Positions 27,701 to 35,959 are shown, counted from the stretch's first letter. The stretch: 64,000 nt of DNA from KBS-96 sp964247975 (GCA_964247975.1 CAXTWH010000014.1:43197-107196), one strand, 5' to 3'. Notes: generated by a model not told the origin, from the sequence alone. Made by a program: numbers and translations.

Positions 27701-28003
27701 ACTTTTGTCCGGGTCGCCCGGCACAATCGCCGGACCGGAATCGCCGCCTTTCAGCAGCGATTCTAAGGAATCAACGCGCAGCCCTGACATCGCCGCCTGG
27801 GTATGGCAGGGATAGCAGTTTTTCTGAAGAACAGGTTGAACTTTGACTTGGTAAAGATCGTTGGTTGGATTCTGGCCGGAAGCGCCCGAAGAACCGTTTG
27901 TTTGGGGCGAGGTTGTCTCTTGATTGTCCGAGGCATGGAGATGGGCAATAAAGCCCGCGCTCAGAACAACACAAACCGCGAATAGCGTTCGCTCTCTGCT
28001 CAT
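24728..28003 (-). CDS. PSCyt1 (two copies)/DUF1549/DUF1553 cytochrome-type protein
   Basis: This 1091-residue exported protein has a signal peptide at residues 1-25, then two cytochrome-c-like PSCyt1 modules, each with a haem motif: CYPCH near residue 63 and CNACH near residue 189. These are followed by DUF1549 (FWSFAPLRKIDPPAVQDGKW, RYGERWGRHWLDVVRYGE, ACARCHNHKYDPI) and DUF1553 (TRVFVNRVWKWHFGSGIV, RRTVYCKISRFRMNNFLQVF). Such proteins are paired with DUF1501 proteins, as here, and may pass electrons in polymer breakdown, but the role is unproven. Most homologues have one PSCyt1 module; the second here comes from a very recent tandem duplication visible as a 126-base identical repeat. Confidence 0.9.
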   Translation of the reverse strand: MSRERTLFAVCVVLSAGFIAHLHASDNQETTSPQTNGSSGASGQNPTNDLYQVKVQPVLQKNCYPCHTQAAMSGLRVDSLESLLKGGDSGPAIVPGDPDKSLLIRAVRQTDPDLKMPKGGKLKPEEVAVLEEWVKAGAPGPGTATTAKAHETVSPVLAKTSSVSGPVPTASAAADYFETRIRPIFANNCNACHTQAATAGLRVDSLNALLKGGDSGPAIVPGDPDKSLLIRAVRQTDPDLKMPKGGKLKPEDVKTLEEWVKMGAPWPSSVGAAPVPTGPTITAKQREFWSFAPLRKIDPPAVQDGKWARTDVDRFVLAKLEKEGLQPVQMADKRTLIRRATYDLTGLPPTPEEVQAFEQDKSPKAYEKLIDRLLQSPRYGERWGRHWLDVVRYGEDDVRGLDPQGRGYMPWSGSYIYRDWVIKAFNEDMPYDTFVKAQLAGDLVQDPKLKEKLLPGTAMLGQGPWIWDQAEPVQGRADERNERVDMVTRGLLGLTVACARCHNHKYDPILQKDYYSLVGVFASTTYNEYPVSSEATVLAWQRKQDEIGALRKQMREFAQTESKQLAEVYAYQTAKYMVAAWRVSGEPKMPLEAAAMKDHCDPEVLERWVKYLQTPKKTYTYLKDWQAMVASGGSEDEAKLLAADFQKLLLSLMAESKKLDKENDIIKAKADVPEPPERDAKPNEFETDDQFCPGCSLELKTLPTEKANLYLEIFVRSADSDAMAGRGKPGVLVFRDWALTRRLSPEWQEHMQGLQTQMEALQKETEKQKFPFLHGVADKPKPINIAVNLRGNPHNLGDAVPRHFPTVLSPGDPKPYTQGSGRMQFAEDVINSPLSTRVFVNRVWKWHFGSGIVNTPDNFGKMGDPPSNPELIDYLSESFVANGRSVKKLQREIMLSSVYMLASEDSKANDEKDPANRLCWRFNRQRLDAEQIRDSVLAAAGTLDLKNVGGPSSDFTDTNNRRTVYCKISRFRMNNFLQVFDFPNPSFTAEQRFSTIVPLQRLYFMNSPFVYQHAEQLAKRVYPAGDDTARVKKAYKLLFNRDPNAKEMELAINFLHSTPDLKGETITGQPTTAWKEYARVLLSSNEFEFMN
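27250..27753. repeat. Identical 126-bp direct repeat within the cytochrome gene
   Basis: Bases 27250-27375 and 27628-27753 read the same over 126 bases, with an offset of 378 bases, a multiple of three. They encode the segment GGDSGPAIVPGDPDKSLLIR through MPKGGKLKPE in each PSCyt1 module. Flanking sequence in the two modules is clearly diverged, so either the duplication is recent or gene conversion keeps the core identical. Confidence 0.85.
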
Positions 28004-28229
28004 GGTAGGAACTGTTGATGTGGATCGTGGCTCAGGATCACGAAACCGGCTGCGAACGATGCAGGGTTTATGGAGGGAAGCGTTGCGGACGGGACAGCGC
28101 CGACCCGAGACTATTCAATAAATTAGCATGTTTCAGGAGTTTTCGCTTGGTTTTATCCGGCTTATAAAGCGAATCAATATTGATGTTAGCGGTTTAAACT
28201 CTATACTGCGGCAAAGGCTTCTATCTTTC

Positions 28230-29282
28230 ATGCGTAAGAGTTATCACGGCATTTTCGTTATCTGCCTGGGTTTGAGTTTTTATATGCGGACCACCGCCGC
28301 GGCCCAACAATCCGGTTCATCACCGGATGGTCCTGTTCCGGCGCAAACCCATCACAAACCGCCCCCGAAACCAGGCGTGAAAACTCCGGGCGTTCAGATT
28401 CCCTTGTCAAAACTAGTTCCCGAAGCAGTTTATTCCGTTTCCGGGTCGCCCGATTGGATCGCGGTTCACCAATCCGTGTGGGTGTCCAACAATCCTCGTA
28501 ATAGCGTTTCGCGGCTTGATGCTCATTCCGATAAAGTTCTTAATACTTTCACCATATTCAAAAAGCCTTGTTCCGGATTAGCCATCGGCGCCGGTAGTTT
28601 GTGGGTTCCGAACTGCGGCGACGGCACACTAGCCCGGGTTGAGTTGAAAACAGGGCAGATTCTGAACACGATCACAACCGGCGTAGCCGATTCAGAAGGC
28701 GGCATCGCTTACGACTCCGGCAGCATTTGGCTGGTAACGGACCAGCACAGCACACTCTCGCGCATTGATTCGCAAACCAATGCCGTAACAGCAAAAACAC
28801 AGTTGCCGGAAGGCTGCGCCAGTGTTGCGTCCGGCTTCGGCGCAATCTGGGTGTCCTGCCCCAAGCAAAACACGATTCTGCGGGTGAACCCAAAATCAAA
28901 CCGGCTTGAATCCACAATCGCAGTCGGCCAGCAACCCCGGTTTTTATCCGCTGGCGAAGGCGCAGTTTGGGTGCTGACGCAGGGCGATGGAAAAGTCTGG
29001 CGCATTAATCCGAAAACCAACCGCGTCGAAGCGGAAATTGAGGTCGGCATTCCCGGGCCGGGCGGCGATATTTCTGCCGGCGAGGGTTCGGTGTGGGCGA
29101 CCAGTTTTGGTTTTCCGCTTTCGCGCATTAACCCTCAGACTAACCAAGTAGTTCAACAGTTCGTTGGCGATGGCGGTGACGCGATTCGAGCCGGTAATGG
29201 AAAAATCTGGCTGTCGAACTATAAACATGGAACGGAATGGCGGCTTGATCCGAAGAAAATTGCCGCCATCACCGCGAAATGA
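28230..29282 (+). CDS. Exported Vgb-like (YVTN/NHL-type) beta-propeller protein
   Basis: This 350-residue protein has a signal peptide (YHGIFVICLGLSFYM) and a proline-rich linker (residues 45-65), then about seven repeats of the pattern aGxGSVWVxxxxxxTLxRIDxxTNxV, for example SIWLVTDQHSTLSRIDSQTN, AIWVSCPKQNTILRVNPKSN and AVWVLTQGDGKVWRINPKTN. This is the fold of virginiamycin B lyase, but such proteins are common in Acidobacteria and lyase activity is not implied. The ATG at 28230 places the signal peptide at the N-terminus; a frame opening further upstream has no better start. It is oriented away from the cytochrome operon. Confidence 0.75.
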   Translation: MRKSYHGIFVICLGLSFYMRTTAAAQQSGSSPDGPVPAQTHHKPPPKPGVKTPGVQIPLSKLVPEAVYSVSGSPDWIAVHQSVWVSNNPRNSVSRLDAHSDKVLNTFTIFKKPCSGLAIGAGSLWVPNCGDGTLARVELKTGQILNTITTGVADSEGGIAYDSGSIWLVTDQHSTLSRIDSQTNAVTAKTQLPEGCASVASGFGAIWVSCPKQNTILRVNPKSNRLESTIAVGQQPRFLSAGEGAVWVLTQGDGKVWRINPKTNRVEAEIEVGIPGPGGDISAGEGSVWATSFGFPLSRINPQTNQVVQQFVGDGGDAIRAGNGKIWLSNYKHGTEWRLDPKKIAAITAK

Positions 29283-29371
29283 AGAAACTCAGGCACTGGT
29301 ACAGGCTGAACGGCTCTCTGCTTTAGCCACCAAGAATAATGAGGACGACCAAAAGTCGCTATGATTAAAGC

Positions 29372-29647
29372 ATGGCTGTTGTTCACATGTCAGAGGCCGA
29401 TGTAGTAAAGGATATCGCCGCTGTACTCGCAAGAGTCCGGCAAGGTAGTGAGATTGTCATCGAGCAGAACAACCGTCCTGTAGCCGTCATTAAACCATCC
29501 AAACCCGCAGGCCGCATGATCTCGGAAATAATTGCGGATCTCAGGGTGCGCGGATCGGACGCAGTCATCAATGACGACTTTGCCCGTGACATCGAGGAGG
29601 GCATCAAGGCGCACCGCCAGCCATGGAATCCACCCTGCTGGGAGTAG
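29372..29647 (+). CDS. Phd/YefM-type antitoxin
   Basis: This 91-residue protein has the N-terminal Phd/YefM DNA-binding fold: MSEADVVKDIAAVLARVRQG followed by SEIVIEQNNRPVAVIKPSK. The C-terminal half (ISEIIADLRVRG, DDFARDIEEGIKAH) should wrap and block the toxin. It overlaps the downstream VapC gene by 25 bases, the common arrangement that ensures antitoxin is made first. Proteins of this type repress their own promoter. As the paired toxin has lost a catalytic acid, this may now serve only as a regulator. Confidence 0.85.
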   Translation: MAVVHMSEADVVKDIAAVLARVRQGSEIVIEQNNRPVAVIKPSKPAGRMISEIIADLRVRGSDAVINDDFARDIEEGIKAHRQPWNPPCWE

Positions 29648-30051
29648 TTCTCAACTCCAGTATCCTGATCGCAGCAGAGCGCCGGAAGCTGCCGCCCGAA
29701 CAAGCCATCGAGAGCGTACAAAAGATGGTCGGCGAGGTTCCCATCGTCCTTTGTTCTGTAACCGTTGCCGAAACCGGTCATGGCATTTATCGGTCCGATA
29801 CTGCTGAAACTCGTCGCCGTCGCAGAAAGTTCCTGGATGAACTGAAGGCCACCATTCCTATTTATCCCGTAACCGAATCTACAGCCGAAATCGTCGCCCA
29901 GATCGGGGCCGAGCAAGCAGTTAAAAGAATTAATCTCCCCCTCGGTGATCTGCTGATCGGAGCGTGTGCGCTGGAGCTTGGGTATGCCATTGGCACCAGC
30001 AATGTCCGCGACTTCAATCGTATTCCTGGACTGAACATTATCCAACTCTGA
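29623..30051 (+). CDS. VapC-like PIN-domain protein with a substituted catalytic Asp
   Basis: This 142-residue PIN-fold protein belongs to a family of Mg-dependent ribonucleases that usually cut tRNA or rRNA. The first active-site block is normally L-D-(S/T)-S-hydrophobic-L-I; here it is VVLNSSILIAAER, so the first Asp is Asn (codon aac instead of gac). The other acids are present: Glu in VTVAETGHG, Asp in LPLGDLLIGACALELG and Asp in TSNVRDFNRIPGL. Asp-to-Asn changes at this position generally abolish PIN nuclease activity, so the toxin is probably weak or inactive. The gene overlaps the antitoxin gene by 25 bases. Confidence 0.85.
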   Translation: MESTLLGVVLNSSILIAAERRKLPPEQAIESVQKMVGEVPIVLCSVTVAETGHGIYRSDTAETRRRRRKFLDELKATIPIYPVTESTAEIVAQIGAEQAVKRINLPLGDLLIGACALELGYAIGTSNVRDFNRIPGLNIIQL

Positions 30052-30065
30052 ACAGCAGAAAATAA

Positions 30066-32502
30066 TCAAAAGGTATACCGGAGCGAAAGCTGCAAGGAGT
30101 GCGGCTCGGTAGTTCCCGTAAACTCGCCGAATGTCGACGGACTTTGCAGCGACAGATTACCCAGGTACGTGGAATACTGTCCGGTGGTGGTATCGGTATT
30201 ATTGCCGATTCCTGTGACCGTGCTGTAGTTAAAGTTCAAAAAATTGAACACGTTAAAGGCTTCGGCACGGAATTGCAGCCGATGGCCTTCCCACGGCAAA
30301 GCAAAATCTTTCACGATTGCGATATCTACATTTTTAATTCCGGGAAGCCGAACAATGTCGCGCATTCCCGATTGGCCGGGAAACTCATCCTGGTAAGAGT
30401 TCACCGCGTTGGTGGAAGCAAACAGGCTTGGATTACGTTCTGGTTCGTGTAAACGCCGGTAGAAGGAGATGGCCCGTTCGGAACCGCAATCGCTTCCTGC
30501 CAGTAATTGGTGGGGAAGATGCCCGATCCGTCAATCACGGCGGGAAGTCCTGTTTGCAAGCGCACCAGCGAACTCACGCGCCAGCCGCCCACAATCTCAT
30601 CAAGCCAGGTTCGGCTGGAATTCAGGTAAGTCCGCCCTTTGCCGAACGGCAGATCATAAGTGACGTTTGCGCTTAACTGATGCCGGATGTCGAAATCGGA
30701 CGAAGCGCGCGCCTGCCCCGGCATGAATGCGTTTTGAATTACGCCGCCGAACTGCCCGGAATTGTCAGTCGGAGCAGAAGCATTGTCGATGGAATGCGAC
30801 CAGGTGTAGTTCACATCAAAGGCCGAGCCCCGGCTTAACGAACGGCGCAGCGTGACGGCCATGTCATGATAAGTCGTGTCGCCGGAATTGGTCCAGGTGG
30901 GATTGGAGCTTCCCTGCGGAGCGAAGAAGGTGTAACAGCCGGTTACCGTGATACAGCCATTAGGCGCTTTGGCGCGGTCAAGCTGGTGCAGGTTGTCCAG
31001 ATCGCTGCCGCTGTTCACGCCGTAGATGCCATGAAAATAATTCGCGGTTGCGCTGCCCGGAATGTACTTGTTGGTAAGCCCCGGAAACATGTTTTCCACA
31101 AACTGGCTGGTCGGCACCAGCGACGGATTGGCTTGCACCTGCGCCGCCGTTAAACCGTTATTGGCAAGTAGCCGCATGTTGGTATCGGTTTGCACCCAGG
31201 TCTGTCCGCTTTTTGGATCTTTGAAATAGATCAAAGGCGAGAACGTATCCTGCTGAGTCAACAGCTTGCGCGAGAACCGCCCGATGTAGCTGACATCCAG
31301 ACTGAGATTGTCTTTAAACTGGTGCGAAACTGTGAAGTTCACCAGATGCGAGTAGGGCGCAACCAGATCCGGCGAGATTCCATACAGCGTGCCGGAAATG
31401 CCGGTCACATTGCCGGGAGTATAAGGGAATCCGCCCTGCGGCGCGGGCGTTAAAGCCGGTAAACCGCCCAGGTAGCGCGGCGACGAAGTGAAGTTATAGG
31501 AAGCAGGAAAGCCAAGGCTCGTTGCTAAACCGACTGAGCCCAACGAACCGAAGTTGGCGGCGAGATCGTTGCCGTACTGGTCGTACACCATCGAATAACC
31601 GGCACGAACCACTGTTTTGTCCGTGGGTGAGTAAGCAATTGAAACGCGCGGCCCGAAGTTGTTGGTGTCGCGCTGGAACCAGCTTTGTTTTCCGTTTACC
31701 GGGCCGTTCAAGCTGTAGCTTAAGCGATCCCCGTTCGGCAGTTGATTGCCGGGAATGCCGTTAGCCTGCGCGTACACTCGATTGGCGAAATACTGGTCAA
31801 TGCCCGGCGTGGAACCGACCTGCAAACCGGAAGCTTTGTAAGGCGGAGTATCGTTCGAATACCGCACGCCGAAGGTGAATGTCAGGTTCTTTCTCACTTT
31901 CCATGAATCTTGCGCATAGCCTTCGTAATTGCGGGTGATCAATTTATACGCCTGCGGCGAGCCGATCGGAATGGCATTGCCGTTCTTGTCGTAGTGGTAG
32001 GTCACGCTCAATGAATCGGTATGCTCAACAATTCCACCACGTTGCGGGTTTGCAGCGAAAGATTTTGAATTTGTTTCTGCTGGAACGGATTGCCGAGCGT
32101 GGCGTTAGTTGTGTTCAACTTCGGTGCTTGTTCGGTCACGTTTACGCTTTGCGAACTGGTTGCCACTTCCATTGTTAAATCGATGGTAGACGGCGTATCC
32201 ACCAGCAGTTGCACCGTTTCAACTCTAGTAATTGCAAACCCGAAATCTCAGCCGTCATTGAATAAGAGCCGGGCGGCAGTTGCGAAAACTGATAATCGCT
32301 ATTGGCCTGCCTGAGGGTAGTTCGGGTAAGGCCGGTATCTTTACTGGAGCAGTTTAACTAACACTCCCGGAACGGCGGCTTTCTGCGTATCGGACACTGT
32401 GCTGCGTAAAGAAGATGTGGTGCCTTGCGCAAAAAGTGAGCTGGCGCACGCCAGAAACGCAACCATGAAAAATAGGCTTCGTAACGAATAAGCCTTAAAC
32501 AT
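30066..32502 (-). pseudogene. Second broken Oar-type TonB-dependent receptor, with internal deletion
   Basis: The ATG at 32502 opens a signal peptide (SLFFMVAFLACASSLFAQG) and the start of a carboxypeptidase-regulatory domain, which stops at about 32345. The next part (DTGLTRTTLRQANSDYQFSQ, LPPGSYSMTAEI) is in another frame; a further shift near 32225 leads to VETVQLLVDTPSTIDLTMEV and to NVVELLSI, ending at 32008. The following frame begins directly in mid-barrel (YEGYAQDSWKVRKNLTFTFG), so most of the plug domain and early barrel, perhaps 300 codons, is deleted. A final shift near 30400 precedes the C-terminal strands (FRAEAFNVFNFLNF, LQLSLRYTF). It is not functional. Its state parallels that of the receptor at the left end. 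Confidence 0.87.
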
Positions 32503-32561
32503 TGTGGAGAAGTATTGCTTCCTAACAAAAAATCAACCAGGTGAAGGAATGAACACGAGGA

Positions 32562-32590
32562 CCACGCTGCCAAAGCGTGGGCAGTTTTTT
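32562..32590 (+). terminator. Rho-independent terminator without an obvious plus-strand gene
   Basis: Stem CCACGCT/AGCGTGG, loop gccaa, then gcag and six T residues. The T-run lies on the plus strand only. No plus-strand gene ends just before it: upstream is the 5' end of the decayed receptor on the minus strand. It could end an antisense or small RNA, or be a relic. Confidence 0.55.
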
Positions 32591-32762
32591 GCGACGGGGA
32601 AGGTACAAACTGGCTCGACATTGAGCCAACAACTAGAAAGAACCTTGGGTTGTGTGCATTATCAATGGCGCGGCACAAGGGTGTCAATCAAAATTGGTTT
32701 TGAACTGACCAAAATTCTTGGATCTAAGCTATCGCTTTAAAAAGTCAATACACCCACGCATA

Positions 32763-33773
32763 TCAGGGCGCGTCCTGATTCCACTTGTGTTGCTGCTGAT
32801 ATTTTTGCCTTGCTTCAAAAGCTTTCCTGGCTGCCTCCTGCTCCTGTGGCGAATCGGGTGTTGTCGGCCAGATGGAGTAATCGCGCATGGCGAGCCGGGC
32901 CGGTTTTCCATGCAGGGAAGCCAGCGCTTGTTGCAGTTCCAGTAAATGCGCTCGTGACAAGGCCAACTCGTGTTCCTGCGGCTGATAAATTGTGCCGACC
33001 GGATAATCCAGATACGGCGTGGTGGTTTCTTCAATGTGGTTGCCCAAAATATGCGCCACAATTTTTCCTTCCGTAAACTGCACCAGCCGGTTCGTACTTT
33101 GAACAAACTGATCGAAGTTGGCCACATAAAGCCGTCCCGGATATAAACTATCGCCGGTCAGCAGAACCGCTGTTTGGCGGTCATACATAGCAATGCTGAC
33201 CGAGTTATGGCCGGGAATTGGAATGATGTCCAGAAAACGATTTCCCAAATCAATGCCGCCAATCTGCTCGGGCCAGTTCTTGATGCCGTACAACTGCTTG
33301 GTTGCTTCCAGTTCCGCCGCCGCAAACGTAATGGGAATCGCCGGATTCTGTAACTGCTTCAACTGTTCATCGCCGGCGATGTGATCCGAATGAGCGTGCG
33401 AATGCACCACCAGCAGCGGAATCTGCTGCCGGTGAGTGCGCGCCAGCCAATGGCTGACAACTTCATTCACCATTCGCGCTGCCGGAAAGTTGCGCGATCC
33501 CGTATCCCAAAGCAGCGCGCGGTCCTTGCCGAATAGCAGATACAAAAACGGCTTCTCGTAATCCGAACAACCGGATTGGCGAATGATATAAAAATCCTCG
33601 TTATATTCATGCACCTGCCATTCCGGCACTTCCATGCATTTCGGGCCGCTCGGCATCCAGTGCAAAGGCAGTGTTCCTTCGCGCACTCCTCCGCCGTTCG
33701 GCTGCGGCGATTGGGCCAGCATCTTAATCGCTACTAACGAAACACAGATTTTCAAAACAGATTTAATGAGCAT
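32763..33773 (-). CDS. Exported metallo-beta-lactamase-fold hydrolase
   Basis: This 336-residue protein has an N-terminal signal-like segment (VLKICVSLVAIKMLAQ) and an MBL-fold domain. The zinc-binding motif is HSHAHSDHIAGD (HxHxDH), the next ligand region is DIIPIPGHNSVSIAM, followed by Asp in LLTGDSLYPGRLY and His in AHILGNHIEE. About 70 residues at the C-terminus are helical and charged, ending in QQQHKWNQDAP. The reaction cannot be told from sequence; a secreted or periplasmic hydrolase for esters or lactones is possible. It stands alone on the minus strand, 77 bases downstream of the alpha/beta-hydrolase gene. Confidence 0.85.
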   Translation of the reverse strand: MLIKSVLKICVSLVAIKMLAQSPQPNGGGVREGTLPLHWMPSGPKCMEVPEWQVHEYNEDFYIIRQSGCSDYEKPFLYLLFGKDRALLWDTGSRNFPAARMVNEVVSHWLARTHRQQIPLLVVHSHAHSDHIAGDEQLKQLQNPAIPITFAAAELEATKQLYGIKNWPEQIGGIDLGNRFLDIIPIPGHNSVSIAMYDRQTAVLLTGDSLYPGRLYVANFDQFVQSTNRLVQFTEGKIVAHILGNHIEETTTPYLDYPVGTIYQPQEHELALSRAHLLELQQALASLHGKPARLAMRDYSIWPTTPDSPQEQEAARKAFEARQKYQQQHKWNQDAP

Positions 33774-33850
33774 GAATGGAACGAGTGTAGTTTCGGTCCG
33801 CGCAGACCGGGAGAGATGACGGAAGCTTAGAGCTTAACACCCACCTGCGT

Positions 33851-34834
33851 TTAAACGGTAATTGAACTGTTGATTAGTTCCCGCACCGCTGCAATCACCA
33901 GTTCCGGCTCATCCAATTGAATCCAATGGCCGCTGTGGGCTGCTACTCGATGAACCACATCCACTGGAATTTCCATGTTGTTTCCGGGCGCGGTGAGAAG
34001 AATTGTTCTGATGCCCGAAGGCCAGCCTTCCTGCTGTGCTTCGGCGGCGCTGGCCGGAAGTCTTTGCAGATATTCGGCCATCGTGCGAAAAGATTTCTGG
34101 TCGCTCCAATGCATCTGAATCAGCGGCCAGACTTCTTTCGGCAGCTTACGAACTTCGCGGGTCAATCGGTCCGCCACCGATGCGCCATTGCCGGCGCTCC
34201 AGCGGGAAATCAATCGCGGAATACGATGGTTGCCGGAAGTCAGCAGCCACAAAGCAAAGCGAACAACGCCGAACTGCGCGAGAATCGCTCCCCGGCGTGA
34301 TAGTGCAACGCCCCGCCCGATGCGCAGCTTCTGAATATGCGAAAGCGGCACCCAATCGCGAGTATCTACCGGATCAATTAAGACTAAACCGGAAACTTCA
34401 TCGGGATGCTGAATCGCAAACGAACGCACAATGAAGCAGCCGAAAGAATGCCCGACCAGCAGATACGGTTTCGCTGTGCCGCTTGCTTCAAGCATGGCGC
34501 GAAATTCCCGGACGATTCGCTGCAATGTTCGAGGCTCTTCTGTTTTGTCGCTCCAGCCGAAACCGGCGCGGTCATAGGTAATTACCCGCGCATACCGGGA
34601 AAGCTCCTTTTGCAGGGCGGTCCAACCTAATGAGGAACTCGCAATTCCCGCTTCCAGCACCACGGTAGGCCCGGTTCCCGTATCCGTCAGATGAATCCGC
34701 CGGCCTTGCACTTGTACGTAGCGGCCCGGCGCAGGAAAGCGTTTTTCATCCCGCTTTCTTCCAACCACCTGATAAAGCAGGCCCAAACAAATGAGAGCTA
34801 TAGCGAATCCGAATACGGCGAAAAGATAAATCAT
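33851..34834 (-). CDS. Membrane-anchored alpha/beta-hydrolase
   Basis: This 327-residue protein begins with one transmembrane helix (IYLFAVFGFAIALICLGLLY) and continues with an alpha/beta-hydrolase fold. The oxyanion strand is VVLEAGIASSSLGW, the nucleophile elbow is LLVGHSFGCF (Ser), the acid is probably Asp in LVLIDPVDTRDW or near the end, and the catalytic His is in AHSGHWIQLDEPE. The catalytic set looks complete, unlike the remnant near 3.8 kb. Substrate unknown. It may share a transcript with the downstream MBL-fold gene. Confidence 0.85.
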   Translation of the reverse strand: MIYLFAVFGFAIALICLGLLYQVVGRKRDEKRFPAPGRYVQVQGRRIHLTDTGTGPTVVLEAGIASSSLGWTALQKELSRYARVITYDRAGFGWSDKTEEPRTLQRIVREFRAMLEASGTAKPYLLVGHSFGCFIVRSFAIQHPDEVSGLVLIDPVDTRDWVPLSHIQKLRIGRGVALSRRGAILAQFGVVRFALWLLTSGNHRIPRLISRWSAGNGASVADRLTREVRKLPKEVWPLIQMHWSDQKSFRTMAEYLQRLPASAAEAQQEGWPSGIRTILLTAPGNNMEIPVDVVHRVAAHSGHWIQLDEPELVIAAVRELINSSITV

Positions 34835-34962
34835 CCGGGAACGCCCATAGTTTAGCTTGGGCTGAAAGAAGCAAATGCTTCCAACGAATATTACACGGAG
34901 TTTTTGAAAAACAGATCAATAAATGGATAGAGATTTGTTAGGCCAGGATTTCTGTTCCACAA

Positions 34963-35066
34963 GGTACAAAGAGCTAGTTTTTATAACCGGGCCAATGCGA
35001 GGCCCACAACACAAAACTCCAGTTTAGGCCGGGGCTTTGTATCTCCTTCTGCGGGCAGAAAGGAGG
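34963..35066 (+). ncRNA. Candidate structured 5' leader (riboswitch-like), family unknown
   Basis: Three helices can be drawn by eye. P1 is GGTACAAAG (34963-34971) with CTTTGTATC (35035-35043), nine pairs including one G-U that would be a mismatch on the minus strand, so the plus strand is favoured. Inside, GGGCC/GGCCC (34989-34993/35001-35005) closes the loop aatgcga. Directly after P1, CTCCTTCTG/CAGAAAGGAG (35043-35065) forms nine pairs with one bulged A and buries the AGGAGG ribosome-binding site of the next ORF. P1 and this hairpin share base 35043, the geometry of an expression switch. I could not match it to a known riboswitch class. Confidence 0.4.
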
Positions 35067-35070
35067 TTCT

Positions 35071-35157
35071 ATGGAACTCTTAGGAATCGATTCTAGTCCT
35101 GTTTTTACTCAGGAAACGGACATCACGTCTAAAGATCGAAATCGAGCTTTAGCGTGA
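35071..35157 (+). CDS. 28-codon ORF with an excellent ribosome-binding site
   Basis: AAAGGAGG ends four bases before the ATG, the strongest such site in this region. The product is MELLGIDSSPVFTQETDITS followed by KDRNRALA. There is no signal peptide, membrane segment or known motif; it is acidic in the middle and basic at the end. It could be a small signalling or leader peptide, or a coincidence. Its start site is sequestered in the preceding hairpin. The nearest gene is the LuxR-type regulator, convergent to it. Confidence 0.4.
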   Translation: MELLGIDSSPVFTQETDITSKDRNRALA

Positions 35158-35253
35158 TTAAGGAAGCTAATAGTTAGCCCTTATCGGCCTCTTTACAGTA
35201 CTGAACATAGCATGAATCCTGCTAAGATTCAACGCTCCTTCGCTAGGATACTT

Positions 35254-35910
35254 CTACGCCACCGGACCCGGCAGCACGCCTTTTTGCCGCAGCACTGTCA
35301 ACGCTAAACCATGCCGGCCATGAATGCCTGTTTTCTCGAAAATGTGCTTCAAGTGGATCTTCACGGTTCCGGGGCTGATGCCTAGCTCCGAAGCAATCTC
35401 TCGATTCTTCATGCCTTGTTCAACCAGTTCCAGCACTTGTTGTTCGCGGGGCGTTAATTCGCTGCGCGGCGAGCCGAGCGGCTGTAAACGATCGCCAAAC
35501 ACCGATTCCTGCATCCAGGTTCCGCCATTAGCTACCGTGCGAACACAAGCAAGCAGTGATTCCAAATCGGCTGACTTCTGCACAATGCCGCGCGCGCCGG
35601 TCTGCAAGAATCGCAGTGCTTCGGCTTCATGCAAAGAGGAGCCCCAAATGATTACTCGCGGCTTCAATGCTTCGGTCGGCATTCGCGCGATGGATTCCAG
35701 GGCAAGCTCCGCGCCGGAGCCTTTTTCCACAATCAGAACGTCCGTGCTTTCAGCCGCTGAACTGACCATCCATTCTGAAATGCTCGCGTGTTGGGAATGC
35801 AGCAGCAGATCGGAGGTTTCCTCCAGCAGGCTTTTCAAGCCGCGAATCAGGAGAGGCTGAGACTCGCAAACCGAGACTCGCTTTTGTTCAAGAGCAGATA
35901 GATGGGCCAT
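35254..35910 (-). CDS. LuxR/NarL-type regulator with a degenerate receiver domain
   Basis: This 218-residue protein has an N-terminal receiver-like fold (residues 10-130) and a C-terminal LuxR helix-turn-helix (SELTPREQQVLELVEQGMKN, REIASELGISPGTVKIHLKH). In true NarL-type receivers a DD pair and a phospho-accepting Asp are needed. Here the pair is CE (VSVCESQPLLIRG) and the phospho-acceptor strand reads VLIVEKG, with Glu instead of Asp, though the Lys (GIVQKSA) remains. Phosphorylation is therefore unlikely; Glu may mimic a permanently active state. No histidine kinase is nearby. The upstream 220 bases contain several dyads that may be its own operators. Confidence 0.87.
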   Translation of the reverse strand: MAHLSALEQKRVSVCESQPLLIRGLKSLLEETSDLLLHSQHASISEWMVSSAAESTDVLIVEKGSGAELALESIARMPTEALKPRVIIWGSSLHEAEALRFLQTGARGIVQKSADLESLLACVRTVANGGTWMQESVFGDRLQPLGSPRSELTPREQQVLELVEQGMKNREIASELGISPGTVKIHLKHIFEKTGIHGRHGLALTVLRQKGVLPGPVA

Positions 35911-35959
35911 AGTTACCGCCTACAGCCTCTATCGGCCGAAGGGCTCTATAGCGTGAGTG

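Noticed and set aside
32547..32740. A plus-strand ORF beginning MNTRTTLPKRGQFF
   Set aside because: The terminator hairpin lies within its first codons, and the product has no recognisable features.
34960..35070. A cyclic-di-GMP (GEMM) riboswitch on the minus strand, suggested by ACAAAGCCCCGGCCTAAAC
   Set aside because: The similarity covers only one segment; the GGGCAAACC-type part and the second helix do not fit, and the P1 stem pairs better on the plus strand.
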